Shown piece after piece: positions 26,987-36,720 of a DNA stretch of 64,000 nucleotides. The notes below the pieces were generated by a model. The model ran no database searches, was not told the origin of the DNA, and saw only the letters and a program-made list of their open reading frames with translations. Numbering within the stretch: position 1 is the first letter of the stretch; each line of letters starts with the position of its first letter. The stretch is taken from positions 97,394 through 161,393 of the forward strand of contig JACKPL010000007.1 of assembly GCA_024233545.1 (NCBI GenBank). The letters run 5' to 3'. The translations under genes and the position numbers were made by a program. The stretch comes from a bacterium (lineage in GTDB: Bacteria > Auribacterota > Auribacteria > Auribacterales > Auribacteraceae).

Positions 26987-28908
26987 GGTGACTTTTGGCA
27001 TGCTTTAAGGATCATGTTTTTTAAATCGTCAATATTAAATGGCTTGGAGAGAAAAGAATTTTCTATGGAATCAAGAAATTTATTGGTATCGGGGTCATAG
27101 GTGTCGCCGGTAGTAAAAACAACTTTTTTTTCAAGCCCGGGATGATTTTTTTTGATCCAATGATATAGCTCCTGTCCGTTCATGCCCGGCATACGTATAT
27201 CGGATAGGATGACCGAGTAGTCTTTTTTGCCGATAATTTTTATCGCTTCTTTTCCATCGGCGACAATATCGACGTTGCAGACATCTTCAAGAATGTCTTT
27301 CATTACATCACGCAGGAATTGGTCGTCTTCAATAATCAAGACAGACGATTCATTAGAAAAATGTTGTTGAGCCGCCGGCATTGAAGTCACAGAAGAAAGT
27401 GTTGCCGGAATTGGCAGTACAATAATAACCTTTGTGCCTTTTCCTTTTTCCGAAATCAGCTGAATCCTTCCTTTGTGTTGCTGAATAATATTAAAAGCGA
27501 TGCATAAGCCAAGGCCAATATGATGTTTCTTCTGCTTTGTAGTAAAAAACGGGTCGAAAACATCATGAATGTTGTTTTCCGGAATGCCGCATCCCGTGTC
27601 TTCAATAGTTATGATACATTCAGATTCTGCGTATTGAGTAGTGATTGTTACAGTTCCATTACTGCCTTCCATTGCTTCGCAAGAATTGTTAAGAATATTC
27701 AGCAGTACTTTAATAATTTGTTTGCGGTCGATAGTGAGAAGCGGCAGAGCTTTTTCAAGTTTTGTAACGATCCCGATGTTGTCGCTTTTAAATTTATAGT
27801 CGAGCAGTGCTATCACATTGTGTATAATCTCATTGATGTCTTCTTCTTTCTTGGCGTGATGATGAGTTGCAAGCGGAGAAAAATAAAGAAGCGAATCCGA
27901 AACGGATTTGAGGTTTTGTGTTGATTCTTCGATATGGTTTAGCCAGCGGATTTTTTTCTCGTCTTCTTCTCGGCCGAGAATGAGTTGTGTATAGCCAAGG
28001 ATAGGGCTTAACCGGTTATTCAGTTCATGAGTTATGCTTGTCAGCAATTTGCCGAGCGATGCAAGTTTTTCAGTCTGAAACAGTTTTTGTTCAAGGAGCA
28101 CGTTTTCGGTTATGTCGTTGAACAGAAGAATAAGTTCATGGGCGTTGTTCCTCAAAACTCTAAAAATATGCAAATCAAGGATATGTTCATACCTGTTTTC
28201 CGGATTGAACCGTATTTTTTTTAGCTGAACCGGCTGTCCAGATTGCAGAACGCGCGAGAGGTTTCCAAGCAAAGCGGTTTTCGACATAAAATCTTTTTCA
28301 AAGAGATCGGAAATATGACGGCCGATCAAATCAGCCGGTTCATGTGTAAAAAGGGTTTGGCATGCCGTATTTGCCAGAGATATAGAATTATGCTGGTTTA
28401 ATCCGAGTACTGCAAAGGGAAGTGTATTGAGTATACACTCATAATAATCTTTAAACTGCTGTATTTGTTGAGACATGTTCAGGTGTTCTTGGTCGAGTCG
28501 ATATTTTTCGATACTTTTAAGCAATGTGAGCGGCAGTACTTTAAGGTAGGTTTTTGATTTAATGATGTAATCGCATGCTCCACTGCTTAATGCCTGATGA
28601 ATCAAATCTTCTTGTTCAATGTGTGTTATAAAAATGACGGGCGCGTCTATAAAGCGCTCTTTAAGGGCGGAAAGCAGTTCTATGCCGTTTATTCCCGGCA
28701 AACTATAATCGATGGTTATTGAGTCGTAGCATGGTGAAGGAGTTTTGTCGAGGTGCTCTAAAAATTCTTCGCCGGATGAGAAAGATTCAACTACAAAAAG
28801 CGAATGAAATTCCGATAATGTTTTTTCGGTCAGGAAGGCGATGTTTTCATCATCTTCAACAAGAGCCACATGAAATTGAGTTTTTGCAGTCGTTTTATTT
28901 CGTGTCAT
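26983..28908 (-). CDS. Hybrid signalling protein REC-PAS-histidine kinase-REC
   Basis: 641 aa, soluble. Domains: receiver 1 (about 12-130; phospho-acceptor Asp in TIDYSLPGING), PAS (about 150-265), HisKA with SITHELNNRLSP (His near residue 294), HATPase (NNSCEAM, EDTGCGIPEN, GLGLCIAFNII) and receiver 2 (about 515-640; Asp in ILSDIRMPGMNG, Lys in LSKPFN). Both receivers appear competent. No DNA-binding or enzymatic output domain, so the signal must pass through another regulator or to a partner. Translation is coupled by ATGA to the PAP2 phosphatase gene. The 139 bp downstream of pssA in front of it show no clear promoter. Confidence 0.93.
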   Translation of the reverse strand: MTRNKTTAKTQFHVALVEDDENIAFLTEKTLSEFHSLFVVESFSSGEEFLEHLDKTPSPCYDSITIDYSLPGINGIELLSALKERFIDAPVIFITHIEQEDLIHQALSSGACDYIIKSKTYLKVLPLTLLKSIEKYRLDQEHLNMSQQIQQFKDYYECILNTLPFAVLGLNQHNSISLANTACQTLFTHEPADLIGRHISDLFEKDFMSKTALLGNLSRVLQSGQPVQLKKIRFNPENRYEHILDLHIFRVLRNNAHELILLFNDITENVLLEQKLFQTEKLASLGKLLTSITHELNNRLSPILGYTQLILGREEDEKKIRWLNHIEESTQNLKSVSDSLLYFSPLATHHHAKKEEDINEIIHNVIALLDYKFKSDNIGIVTKLEKALPLLTIDRKQIIKVLLNILNNSCEAMEGSNGTVTITTQYAESECIITIEDTGCGIPENNIHDVFDPFFTTKQKKHHIGLGLCIAFNIIQQHKGRIQLISEKGKGTKVIIVLPIPATLSSVTSMPAAQQHFSNESSVLIIEDDQFLRDVMKDILEDVCNVDIVADGKEAIKIIGKKDYSVILSDIRMPGMNGQELYHWIKKNHPGLEKKVVFTTGDTYDPDTNKFLDSIENSFLSKPFNIDDLKNMILKACQKSP

Positions 28909-29047
28909 GAAAGTATCTCTTTATCGTGATAGATGAACAGAATCAATACCTTCTATAAAAACATCTTATTTTGTATACTATTATCATTGAGTCCTGCAAG
29001 CCAAAATTGCAGAAGGCTTTTTTCTCAAATTAAGCAGTTCAAAGGCG

Positions 29048-29815
29048 TCAGTTCTTGTGCGTATGGCGGTGTTGTCTAAGTTTTGAGAAAATGAATAAAC
29101 GCTGAGGAGCGTGTACCGACGTGCGAATGAAAATTCTGCGTGTTAACCCAAAAAGCATATAGATAGCAAAAACGTTAAAAATAAGGATTTCGGTATAGAG
29201 CAGTAAGAGAAATGCGGCGGCGGCAACAAATGCGAGGCGGTAAATGCCGACAATCTTGCTCTTTAAAAAAAAGATAAATCCTATGGGGACAGGATATTTT
29301 ACTTTACTTACCATAAGAAAACTGACAAAAAGAATAGTAAAAGGAAACAGTTTAATAAGAATGGGATTGTTGTATTTTATCAGAAGAATCAAACTGCTGC
29401 AGACCATGCCGGCTGATGCAGGCGAAGGAAGCCCGATAAAAACTTTTGTCCCGGAAGATGCGGTATTTGTTTCGCTATTAAACCGTGCAAGGCGTATCCC
29501 GCATGCTAGCATATAACAAATTGAAATGACAATACCGAATTCGTTCAAAGAATGCAAAGACGATGCAAACACCAACATTCCCGGCGCTATGCCGAATGAC
29601 AGCAAATCGGATAAAGAATCGAACTCAATGCCGAATTGTGATGTTGCGTTATGGCGCCGTGCAACTTGCCCGTCAAGGAAGTCAAAAAGCATAGCAAGAA
29701 AAATACATAGTGAGGCAAAAACATATTCTCCATCGTATGTCAGCATTAGAGAAAAAATGCCGAACGTAAAATTGAGCCCTGTTATGATGTTCGGCAGTAA
29801 AGCAATCCGTTTCAT
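29048..29815 (-). CDS. pssA: CDP-diacylglycerol-serine O-phosphatidyltransferase
   Basis: 255 aa membrane enzyme that makes phosphatidylserine from CDP-diacylglycerol and L-serine. The CDP-alcohol phosphatidyltransferase motif D-G-x2-A-R-x8-G-x3-D-x3-D is complete: DFLDGQVARRHN then FGIEFDSLSDLLSFG. About eight membrane helices and a basic C-terminus (RLFIFSKLRQHRHTHKN). Its ATG overlaps the psd stop by 4 bp, forming the usual phosphatidylethanolamine operon, here in the order psd then pssA. Confidence 0.95.
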   Translation of the reverse strand: MKRIALLPNIITGLNFTFGIFSLMLTYDGEYVFASLCIFLAMLFDFLDGQVARRHNATSQFGIEFDSLSDLLSFGIAPGMLVFASSLHSLNEFGIVISICYMLACGIRLARFNSETNTASSGTKVFIGLPSPASAGMVCSSLILLIKYNNPILIKLFPFTILFVSFLMVSKVKYPVPIGFIFFLKSKIVGIYRLAFVAAAAFLLLLYTEILIFNVFAIYMLFGLTRRIFIRTSVHAPQRLFIFSKLRQHRHTHKN

Positions 29816-30444
29816 TTCATCAATCCTAGAATTGTTGTTTTTCCTTTTACTCTATCACCATTGGTGACAACAATTTTAGCGGTTAACGGAAGGAAAATTT
29901 CAACGCGCGAGCTGAACTTAATGAGCCCGATGCGATCACCTTGCATAACGGTGTCGCCATCTGAGCAGTCGCATACAATGCGGCGGGCAATCATGCCTGC
30001 AATTTGACGCACGCCAATCAGTTGATTGCCAGTATTGCGCAATATAACCATATTGTTCTCATTTTGAATGCTTGACCGTTCTGCGTTTGCCGGCAGGAAT
30101 GACCCTTTTTTGTAGGTTATTCCCGCGATGGTTGCAGTAATAGGGGCATAATTGATATGCACATTGAAAATATTGAGAAATATGCTGATCCGCCACATCT
30201 TTTCAGTAAAATATTCACGTGGTTCGACTACATCTATCCCCACAATTTTGCCGTCTGCAGGAGATACGATTAGATTTTTTCCCTCAGGAAGTGAGCGCGT
30301 AGGGTTCCTAAAAAAGTAAAGCAAATATATACAGAGAACTACACCAATATACCCAGCTATCGGATTCAATATCCCGACGCCTATAGTTACAATAAGGGTT
30401 GGAATAAAATACGGCATTACTTCTTTGGCTACGGGTAATTTCAT
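29812..30444 (-). CDS. psd: Phosphatidylserine decarboxylase proenzyme (short form)
   Basis: 210 aa, the short archaeal/Bacteroidota-type Psd. Decarboxylates phosphatidylserine to phosphatidylethanolamine with a pyruvoyl group made by self-cleavage. N-terminal membrane hairpin (about 8-45), then IVSPADGKIV, MNIFNVHINY-like segment (FLNIFNVHINYAP), and GSFLPANAERSSIQNEN. The cleavage region reads LIKFSSRVEIFLP, whereas family members I know have F-G-S-R there: the Ser that becomes pyruvoyl is kept, but the preceding Gly is Ser. Coupled to pssA by a 4-bp overlap. Activity is expected but cleavage chemistry may differ. Confidence 0.92.
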   Translation of the reverse strand: MKLPVAKEVMPYFIPTLIVTIGVGILNPIAGYIGVVLCIYLLYFFRNPTRSLPEGKNLIVSPADGKIVGIDVVEPREYFTEKMWRISIFLNIFNVHINYAPITATIAGITYKKGSFLPANAERSSIQNENNMVILRNTGNQLIGVRQIAGMIARRIVCDCSDGDTVMQGDRIGLIKFSSRVEIFLPLTAKIVVTNGDRVKGKTTILGLMK

Positions 30445-30538
30445 GCATATAATCCGATTAAAATAGTATTTCTAGCGTTTCAGAATACGCCTACCATGAT
30501 AAATAGTACTGTTCTCATCGATGTGCGTCAATGGTAAT

Positions 30539-31456
30539 TTACAAAACAAATGGAACAGGAATAAAGGTAATAATGAATATGATTAGCATTACGATTCCCA
30601 ACCAGTTTCTGCGTGTGTCGAGGGGTGAGCGGCTGTTTATTGCAGGAGGATGCTTTTTACCCATAAAAATAATAATGATTGCCCAAACTAACCACCCTTT
30701 CCAAAAGAAAGAGAGGCCGAGCAAAGTGAATATAATGACTGTTGACATCCGTTCGTATTTTTTACCGAGCATTGCATAGGCAATATGGCCGCCGTCAAGC
30801 TGTCCAATAGGAATAAGGTTAAGCGAAGTGACAAATAACCCGATCCATCCGGCAAACCCGATCGGATGAATCACGATATCAAATCCCTGCGGAGGCGTTT
30901 TACCGAATAGGAACGCTAGAAATTCTATTAACAGTGATGTCCCGATTCGGACAGAGTGCAACCCTGAGTCAGGAACAATACGTGATAATTGCAATCCGAT
31001 TATTACACAGGGAATTGAAAGGATAAATCCTGCGATCGGCCCGGCGGCGCCGATATCCATGAGCGCTTTTTTATCAAGGATGGGTGATTTCATCTTGATA
31101 AATGCGCCAAAGGTGCCGATAAATGTCGGAGCCGGAATAAAATACGGCAATGTTGCGGAAACCCGATGAATCCGAGACGCAATGTAGTGACCCATTTCGT
31201 GAGTGAGCAGTATAATCATCAGAGGAATAGAAAATGATAAGCCTTTGAAAAAAAAATGCGGTGAAAGCAAATGCAGGAAATTAGGTTGCCTCGGCAACTG
31301 TCCGGACATTGTCGCTCCTGCAAGAGTAGTGGTGAAAAGAGTGATAACAAAGAGTATAAGATGGAGCGTATATTTTTCTCGTTGAGGAGGACGCAAACTG
31401 TATACCGACGGGTCGCTGTCGTTTGCTTCAAATACTAAAGTTGTCTGATTGTTCAT
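30539..31456 (-). CDS. Site-2-protease-type (M50) membrane metalloprotease
   Basis: About 305 aa with six or seven membrane helices. Zinc motif HEMGHYIASRI (HExxH, about residue 92) on a membrane helix and a second ligand LIPIGQLDGGHIAYA (LDGGH) later, as in intramembrane proteases that release membrane-held regulators; the GPIAGFILSIPC stretch is also family-typical. It resembles the EGY1/plant-like M50 branch without a PDZ domain. The ATG at 31456 was chosen for AGGAAGG 6 nt upstream. It precedes psd by 94 bp on the same strand. The 286 bp to the next gene hold nothing I recognise. Confidence 0.9.
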   Translation of the reverse strand: MNNQTTLVFEANDSDPSVYSLRPPQREKYTLHLILFVITLFTTTLAGATMSGQLPRQPNFLHLLSPHFFFKGLSFSIPLMIILLTHEMGHYIASRIHRVSATLPYFIPAPTFIGTFGAFIKMKSPILDKKALMDIGAAGPIAGFILSIPCVIIGLQLSRIVPDSGLHSVRIGTSLLIEFLAFLFGKTPPQGFDIVIHPIGFAGWIGLFVTSLNLIPIGQLDGGHIAYAMLGKKYERMSTVIIFTLLGLSFFWKGWLVWAIIIIFMGKKHPPAINSRSPLDTRRNWLGIVMLIIFIITFIPVPFVL

Positions 31457-31742
31457 AGCGGGCCTTCCTAAAAACTTGCTCAACTCTACTTGATTTATAG
31501 CCCTTTGTCAAGGCGTCATGCAATAAGGTTGCAGTAAATAGATACGACGCAAGTGCATACGGTTTAAAAGTTTTGTTTTAAGTATGCGCATAGCCGTAAG
31601 GAAAATGTGTTTTGTTCGAGTGCAAAGTTGTTGGCGGCAATTTGTAAAATAAGGTATTTCCGCCTTGCTTTTTAAGAATATATACGAAATAATTGAATAG
31701 TAGAGTATGGTAATTTAATCGACATTAGAGTTAAATCGAACT

Positions 31743-34700
31743 ATGACTTTTGGCGTGCCGAGCAATTATGAATTTAGCGAAATAGAACGTCTGCGGAAAT
31801 TGTCTGTCACCGATGAATTAACGGGTTTGTTGAACCGCCGGTATTTTTTTAAACGACTTGCGCAGGAAATCAGTAAGTCACGCCGCAATAAACGGCCGTT
31901 TTCGCTCCTCATTCTTGATGTTGATAAATTCAAGGAAATCAACGATACATACGGGCATCTTGAAGGCGACGAAGTATTGCGTGTCATTGCGCAAGTCCTC
32001 CTAAAATGTGTCAGAGAGATGGATGTTGTGACTCGGTATGCCGGTGATGAGTTTATTGCCATATTGCCTGAAGCAGATAAAAACGAGGCGCATCCTGTTG
32101 CATTGCGCATTCTGGATGAAATGAAGAGCCACACTTTTATTAACCCTAAAACAAGTATGACATATGGTGTCGGCGTATCGATTGGCATTTCAACATATCC
32201 GAATGATGGAGAAAATGCTACCGATTTGATCAATACCGCAGACCGCGGATTGTACACTGCAAAACATGAGGGGCGCAATACTGTTCGGTTTGGAGACCGT
32301 CTGCCGGACCCGCCGGTTGCCTCCGTAACGTTTGACGGAAAAATTCCGCGCTTTATCGGCCGCCATCAGGAACTGAAACTGTTACAGAATGTATTCCGCG
32401 ATGCCAATGACTCTGTGCTCCGTGTTGTAACTGTTGCCGGAGAAGCGGGCGTGGGTAAAACCCGCCTAATACAGGAATTTTTTAATGCGGCCAGTAAAGA
32501 AGCCGCGATCTATCTGAAAGGCGCATGTTTTGATGTAAAAATTCCCATGCCGTATCAGCCGATCCGAGAGGCGCTCGTCGGATTTATTAGTCAAGACGAA
32601 TATTATGCGTATTCTATTTTACGGTCTTTGCCTGTTGCGGCAAAAATCGAAATTCTCAAAGTTATTCCCGCTTTAGATGTAAAACGAATGGGGATAAAAT
32701 CTGATATGACGCTTGAGCCTATTCAAGATGAATACCGTCTGTTTGACGGTGTTTATCAAGTACTTAAAAAAATATCGGAGCGGGGGTTGGTTGTCCTTTT
32801 CCTCGACGATATGCATTGGGCGGATGTTGCGTCGCTCGAGTTGTTCAGTTATCTGGTGCGCAATGCGCGTAACGACCGGATTCTGATTTGTATGACGTAC
32901 CGTCCTGAAGAAATCCTTGACGGCAACGTTGAAAAAGGGCCGATGGCAAGTATCCTTCACAAACTGAGCAGAGTACATAAATTCGATAAAATCGTATTAA
33001 GCCCTCTTTCAAAAGAACATCTCAAAGAGATACTTCAGTCGGTATTTAAAGGATATAACCTCTCGCCGGAATTGGTTGATTTGTTCTTTAACGAAACAGA
33101 AGGAAACCCGTTCTTTGTAGAGGAACTGCTAAAGTCGTTTATCGAGAACAACCACCTCGAATACCACGGCAAAAATATTGTGCTCAAATCTCCCGAAACA
33201 ATAGATTTGCCGAATTCCATTCGCGACCTTGTACAGGAGCGAATCGATAAATTGCCGGAAGAATTACAGGAACTGCTCGTTATTGCCGCGGCAATCGGAC
33301 AGGAATTTTCCCTCAAACTGCTGTCATTGATAACTGAAAAAAATGAGGGGCATATCCAGGATATTCTCGATATCGGCATGGATGCGCATATTATTGAAGA
33401 GGGCATATCTTCAGGGGAAGAAAAATTTTCTTTCACTCATTGTAAAATCCGAGAAGTGCTTTATTATTCGCTTCGCGAAAGCAAACGGGAACGGCTTCAC
33501 TTAAAAATTGCCGGAGCTATGGAGCGGTTGTATCATTATGAGATAGAAAAACATTACGAAGATTTAGCACAGCAGTATTATTTTACGCGAAACAAAGAAA
33601 AAGCGTTTGCCTATATGTTTGGATGTGCGCAGAAAGCAGAAAGTTCTTATGCGGCGCATGAAGCGATTTCGTATTTCTCCAAAACAGAAAAATTGTATCA
33701 GGAATTCGAACAGGCATTACAAGCTCGGTACCGTACCGATTATGTTTTAATTGCGTTGTCATTAGGGCGTCTTAACAGCATAATTAGCGAATATGATACT
33801 GCATTGCATTGGTTAGAGATTGCGCAAAAGAGCGATGATTCATCATATCAGCCATATCTTCTTCTTGGAGAAGTATATGTAAAAAAAGGAGATTACGAAA
33901 CAGCGTTGGAATATTTAAAAATTGCGTTTGATAAAACAAAAGATTCCAGTCACCTCGCAAATATCGAAACAAATATCTCATTTGTCTATTTTCGAGTAGG
34001 CAACTTAAATGATTCCGAACACTTTGCCCGTAAGGCAATAAAGCGCCTTGAAGATAAAACAGTTTCTCTTGTTACTGCCGAAGCGTATAAAAATCTCGGT
34101 ACTGTTTATTTTGCAAAAAACGAGTTTGATTCAGCAATTACCAATTATCAGAAAAGCCTTGAGATTTCCCTTGAACTGAATGATAAACGCGCGATTGCCA
34201 ATTCTTATAATAATCTTGGCAGTGTATATTACCGCAAACGGGATTATGAAAAATCACTGAAGCATCTGGAAAATTGCCTTGTTATCCGCGAAGAGATTGG
34301 CGATAAGTCGGGTATTGTGTATTCGTATAACAATATCGGGAACATTTATTTTAACAAAGCCGAATATCCTAATGCGGAGAAATATTACCGCCAGTGTTTA
34401 GAGATCAGCACTGAAATTGGCGAACAATCGGCAATCACTGCGTCATATAACAATTTAGGGAATGTATATCTTGCCCGCGAGCAATTCGAGCAGGCTCGAG
34501 AACATTATGAGACCAGTTTGGAAATAAGCAAGAAAATCGGTGAAAAAGCGGGTATTGGCCGTGCTCTGTCAGGATTAGGAAATGTGTGTTTTAATAAAAA
34601 TGACTATCACAAAGCGGAAGAGTATTTTACCGCCTGTTTTGATATACGAGGCGAAATTGGCGATCTCTCCGGTATGGCGTTTACGAGTATTAGTTTAGCG

Positions 34701-35342
34701 TTTAGTGCAATCTCTTTGGGTGATTTTCACAAAGCGGAAGAATATTTCCTCAGAGGCAGTAAGATAAAAGAAGCAATCAATGATGTTGAGGGAAAATTAA
34801 CCATATTAGACCAGTTGATTCGCCTGAATCTTTTTACCGGCAAAATGGAGTCGGCCGAAAGTATACTTGTTCCGTGCTTGAAAATAGCGCAAGAAAGCGG
34901 CGTTGATGAAATCGTTGCGGAAATATGGGGGCTTTACGCGTTATATTATATTGCGCTTGACCAGCAAAAGCAGGCGAAAAAGGCGGTTGAAACCATGCAG
35001 TCCCTTGCGGCAACAACGAAATGTTCCATTCCGGTTGCCACGTTTATCAGTTTTGTAAAAGCGCGGTATGCGTTATACACCGGCCAGTATAAAAAAGCTT
35101 TGCCTTTGCTCGAAAGCGCGCTTAAGTATCGGAGGATTAAAAGCAGTGATTTGGAATATGGACACATTATGCTTGATTATGTGGATGCGCTCATACATCT
35201 AGCTCGAATCGCCGAAGCGGAAGAAAAAATGGAAATTGCCGGCAGATTTTTTGAACAGCTTAATATACCACACCTCAATAAGCGCATTGAACTTTTGCGG
35301 GAGTCGATTAAAAAGAAAGATACGCCGATTGCCGATGAATAA
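31743..35342 (+). CDS. GGDEF-domain protein fused to AAA ATPase and TPR array
   Basis: 1199 aa. GGDEF domain (about 10-175) with DELTGLLNRRYF, an active-type RYAGDEF (A instead of first G, tolerated in working cyclases) and an RxxD inhibitory I-site (REMD) exactly five residues before it. Then a large STAND/AAA_16-type ATPase (about 200-480): Walker A GEAGVGKT, Walker B VVLFLDDMHWAD. The C-terminal 600 residues are at least twelve TPR units, with clear repeats such as YNNLGNVYLAREQFEQAREHY. Likely makes c-di-GMP under control of a ligand- or protein-sensing ATPase/TPR module. No EAL, PilZ or c-di-GMP riboswitch seen nearby. Confidence 0.92.
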   Translation: MTFGVPSNYEFSEIERLRKLSVTDELTGLLNRRYFFKRLAQEISKSRRNKRPFSLLILDVDKFKEINDTYGHLEGDEVLRVIAQVLLKCVREMDVVTRYAGDEFIAILPEADKNEAHPVALRILDEMKSHTFINPKTSMTYGVGVSIGISTYPNDGENATDLINTADRGLYTAKHEGRNTVRFGDRLPDPPVASVTFDGKIPRFIGRHQELKLLQNVFRDANDSVLRVVTVAGEAGVGKTRLIQEFFNAASKEAAIYLKGACFDVKIPMPYQPIREALVGFISQDEYYAYSILRSLPVAAKIEILKVIPALDVKRMGIKSDMTLEPIQDEYRLFDGVYQVLKKISERGLVVLFLDDMHWADVASLELFSYLVRNARNDRILICMTYRPEEILDGNVEKGPMASILHKLSRVHKFDKIVLSPLSKEHLKEILQSVFKGYNLSPELVDLFFNETEGNPFFVEELLKSFIENNHLEYHGKNIVLKSPETIDLPNSIRDLVQERIDKLPEELQELLVIAAAIGQEFSLKLLSLITEKNEGHIQDILDIGMDAHIIEEGISSGEEKFSFTHCKIREVLYYSLRESKRERLHLKIAGAMERLYHYEIEKHYEDLAQQYYFTRNKEKAFAYMFGCAQKAESSYAAHEAISYFSKTEKLYQEFEQALQARYRTDYVLIALSLGRLNSIISEYDTALHWLEIAQKSDDSSYQPYLLLGEVYVKKGDYETALEYLKIAFDKTKDSSHLANIETNISFVYFRVGNLNDSEHFARKAIKRLEDKTVSLVTAEAYKNLGTVYFAKNEFDSAITNYQKSLEISLELNDKRAIANSYNNLGSVYYRKRDYEKSLKHLENCLVIREEIGDKSGIVYSYNNIGNIYFNKAEYPNAEKYYRQCLEISTEIGEQSAITASYNNLGNVYLAREQFEQAREHYETSLEISKKIGEKAGIGRALSGLGNVCFNKNDYHKAEEYFTACFDIRGEIGDLSGMAFTSISLAFSAISLGDFHKAEEYFLRGSKIKEAINDVEGKLTILDQLIRLNLFTGKMESAESILVPCLKIAQESGVDEIVAEIWGLYALYYIALDQQKQAKKAVETMQSLAATTKCSIPVATFISFVKARYALYTGQYKKALPLLESALKYRRIKSSDLEYGHIMLDYVDALIHLARIAEAEEKMEIAGRFFEQLNIPHLNKRIELLRESIKKKDTPIADE

Positions 35343-35351
35343 GCAAAAATT

Positions 35352-36050
35352 TCATAAAAGCCCTAAGTTTATTACCGAGCTTCTTGCGGCTTGAAAACTT
35401 GCTCTTTTTTTATTGGTATCTTTCCCTGTCCCAAAAATCATGTTTCCCGTTCCTACATGAGCAAAAAAGTATGATTTGTTATGGGAATCTATTTTTTCTC
35501 GGATAGTATAATGAGGAATCGCTCCGAATTCTTTTTGTGTGTAGGATTGAAGAATATTTTTGTAGTTCTGTTCGATAACATTTTTGTATAAATCATCTAA
35601 CTTTGGTTCTATTAAATTCCAGACTGCGGAATGAGCGGTTTCGTGCGAACTGTCAAGGAATACAGCGCCGATAAGCGCCTCAAATGTGTTGCCGAGCAGG
35701 CTGTTTCTGTCCCGCCCGCCTGTTTTTTCTTCTCCGATGCCAAGAAAAATATAGTTTCCTAATTGCATTTCCAGTGCTAGTTGGGCGAGAAACTTCTTGC
35801 TGACAAGAAATGATTTTAATGCAGTTAATTTGCCTTCCGAGTAGTCAGGGTACCGTTTGAATAATTCGATGCTTACCGATGCACCGATAATAGAATCTCC
35901 GAGAAACTCGAAACGCTCGTTGTCATATGATATGTGGTTTTTCTCTGATGCATATGACCGATGAGTTAAGGCAACATGCAAGAGATGCTGATCTCGAAAA
36001 GTATAGTTTATTTTCTCTTGGAGTTCAGCGAACTGATTCGTACTATTCAA
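35352..36050 (-). CDS. rnc: Ribonuclease III
   Basis: 232 aa with the TTG start at 36050 (AAGG 9 nt upstream); the open frame runs to an ATG at 36119 but that would lie within the HEAT-protein gene and add 23 residues. The catalytic domain has NERFEFLGDSII and LGNTFEALIGAVFLD, followed by a double-stranded-RNA binding domain (about 165-230, YTQKEFGAIPHYTI and KKRASFQAARSSVINL). The residue equivalent to E. coli Asp114 is Asn (GNTFE), a substitution I believe is also found in other bacterial lineages. Processes rRNA and other structured RNA. Overlaps the upstream gene by 8 bp. Confidence 0.9.
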   Translation of the reverse strand: MNSTNQFAELQEKINYTFRDQHLLHVALTHRSYASEKNHISYDNERFEFLGDSIIGASVSIELFKRYPDYSEGKLTALKSFLVSKKFLAQLALEMQLGNYIFLGIGEEKTGGRDRNSLLGNTFEALIGAVFLDSSHETAHSAVWNLIEPKLDDLYKNVIEQNYKNILQSYTQKEFGAIPHYTIREKIDSHNKSYFFAHVGTGNMIFGTGKDTNKKRASFQAARSSVINLGLL

Positions 36051-36720
36051 GTTCGGATGCCTTAATCGCTTTACCGCGCATATACCACCAATGAGTAATA
36101 CTGTTGTTGGATGCGGCATTCATTTCGTAGGGATAATACTTCAACAGCAACGGTTCTTGCGAGATGTTTTCCAGAGCGGTTAGTGCGGCGATTTTTACTT
36201 CGCGGTTATAATCATTTGCGAGAAAGACGAGTTGCTTTATTACCTCAGGATCATTATGTTTTGCGAGTATTTCTGCCGCAAAAACGCGAGTGAGCGGATC
36301 GCGCGATTCAAGCGTTTTGAGCACCTGTGTGCGAAGCGACGGATCAGAAGTGTCCAGCAGAATGTCGCGAGCTTTTAGAGCGACTATAATCTGGTGGTCG
36401 CTTAATGCGTCAATTAAATAATTATATCTCATCGGATCAGATTCTTTTGACAGTTGTTCTACTGCTAATGCTCTTTTTTGCCAGTCGGTATTTTTGAAAG
36501 ATTTCGCATATTTCTTTTCAAATGAAGAATCTCTTTTAAAAGGGGATAAAATACCGCGCGGAATATCAAAAACGAAAAATTGAATAAAAGCGGCTGGCGC
36601 AAAGAAGAGTGATTTTAAAACGGTATATCCTTCGGTAGGCTCTTTTAAACCGGCAGAAAGCGGTGTTGCACAATTTAAAACGATGCAGGTACACACAATT
36701 ATACTGGAAAGTACTTTCAT
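36043..36720 (-). CDS. Exported HEAT-repeat protein
   Basis: 225 aa. N-terminal signal-like segment (about 1-23) and a second hydrophobic stretch near 33-50, followed by HEAT/armadillo-type repeats with the pattern D-x-S-x(2)-R-x(2)-V/A-L (DPSLRTQVLKTLESRDPLTR; EVKIAALTALENIS). Probably a periplasmic or membrane-bound scaffold. The ATG overlaps the stop of the TPR lipoprotein gene (ATGA) and its own end overlaps rnc, so the three genes form one tightly coupled unit. No enzymatic motif. Confidence 0.78.
   Translation of the reverse strand: MKVLSSIIVCTCIVLNCATPLSAGLKEPTEGYTVLKSLFFAPAAFIQFFVFDIPRGILSPFKRDSSFEKKYAKSFKNTDWQKRALAVEQLSKESDPMRYNYLIDALSDHQIIVALKARDILLDTSDPSLRTQVLKTLESRDPLTRVFAAEILAKHNDPEVIKQLVFLANDYNREVKIAALTALENISQEPLLLKYYPYEMNAASNNSITHWWYMRGKAIKASELE

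Noticed and set aside
31457..31742. c-di-GMP riboswitch or other leader RNA before the GGDEF-ATPase gene
   Set aside because: I looked for a structured, conserved leader and found only AT-rich sequence without the expected motifs.
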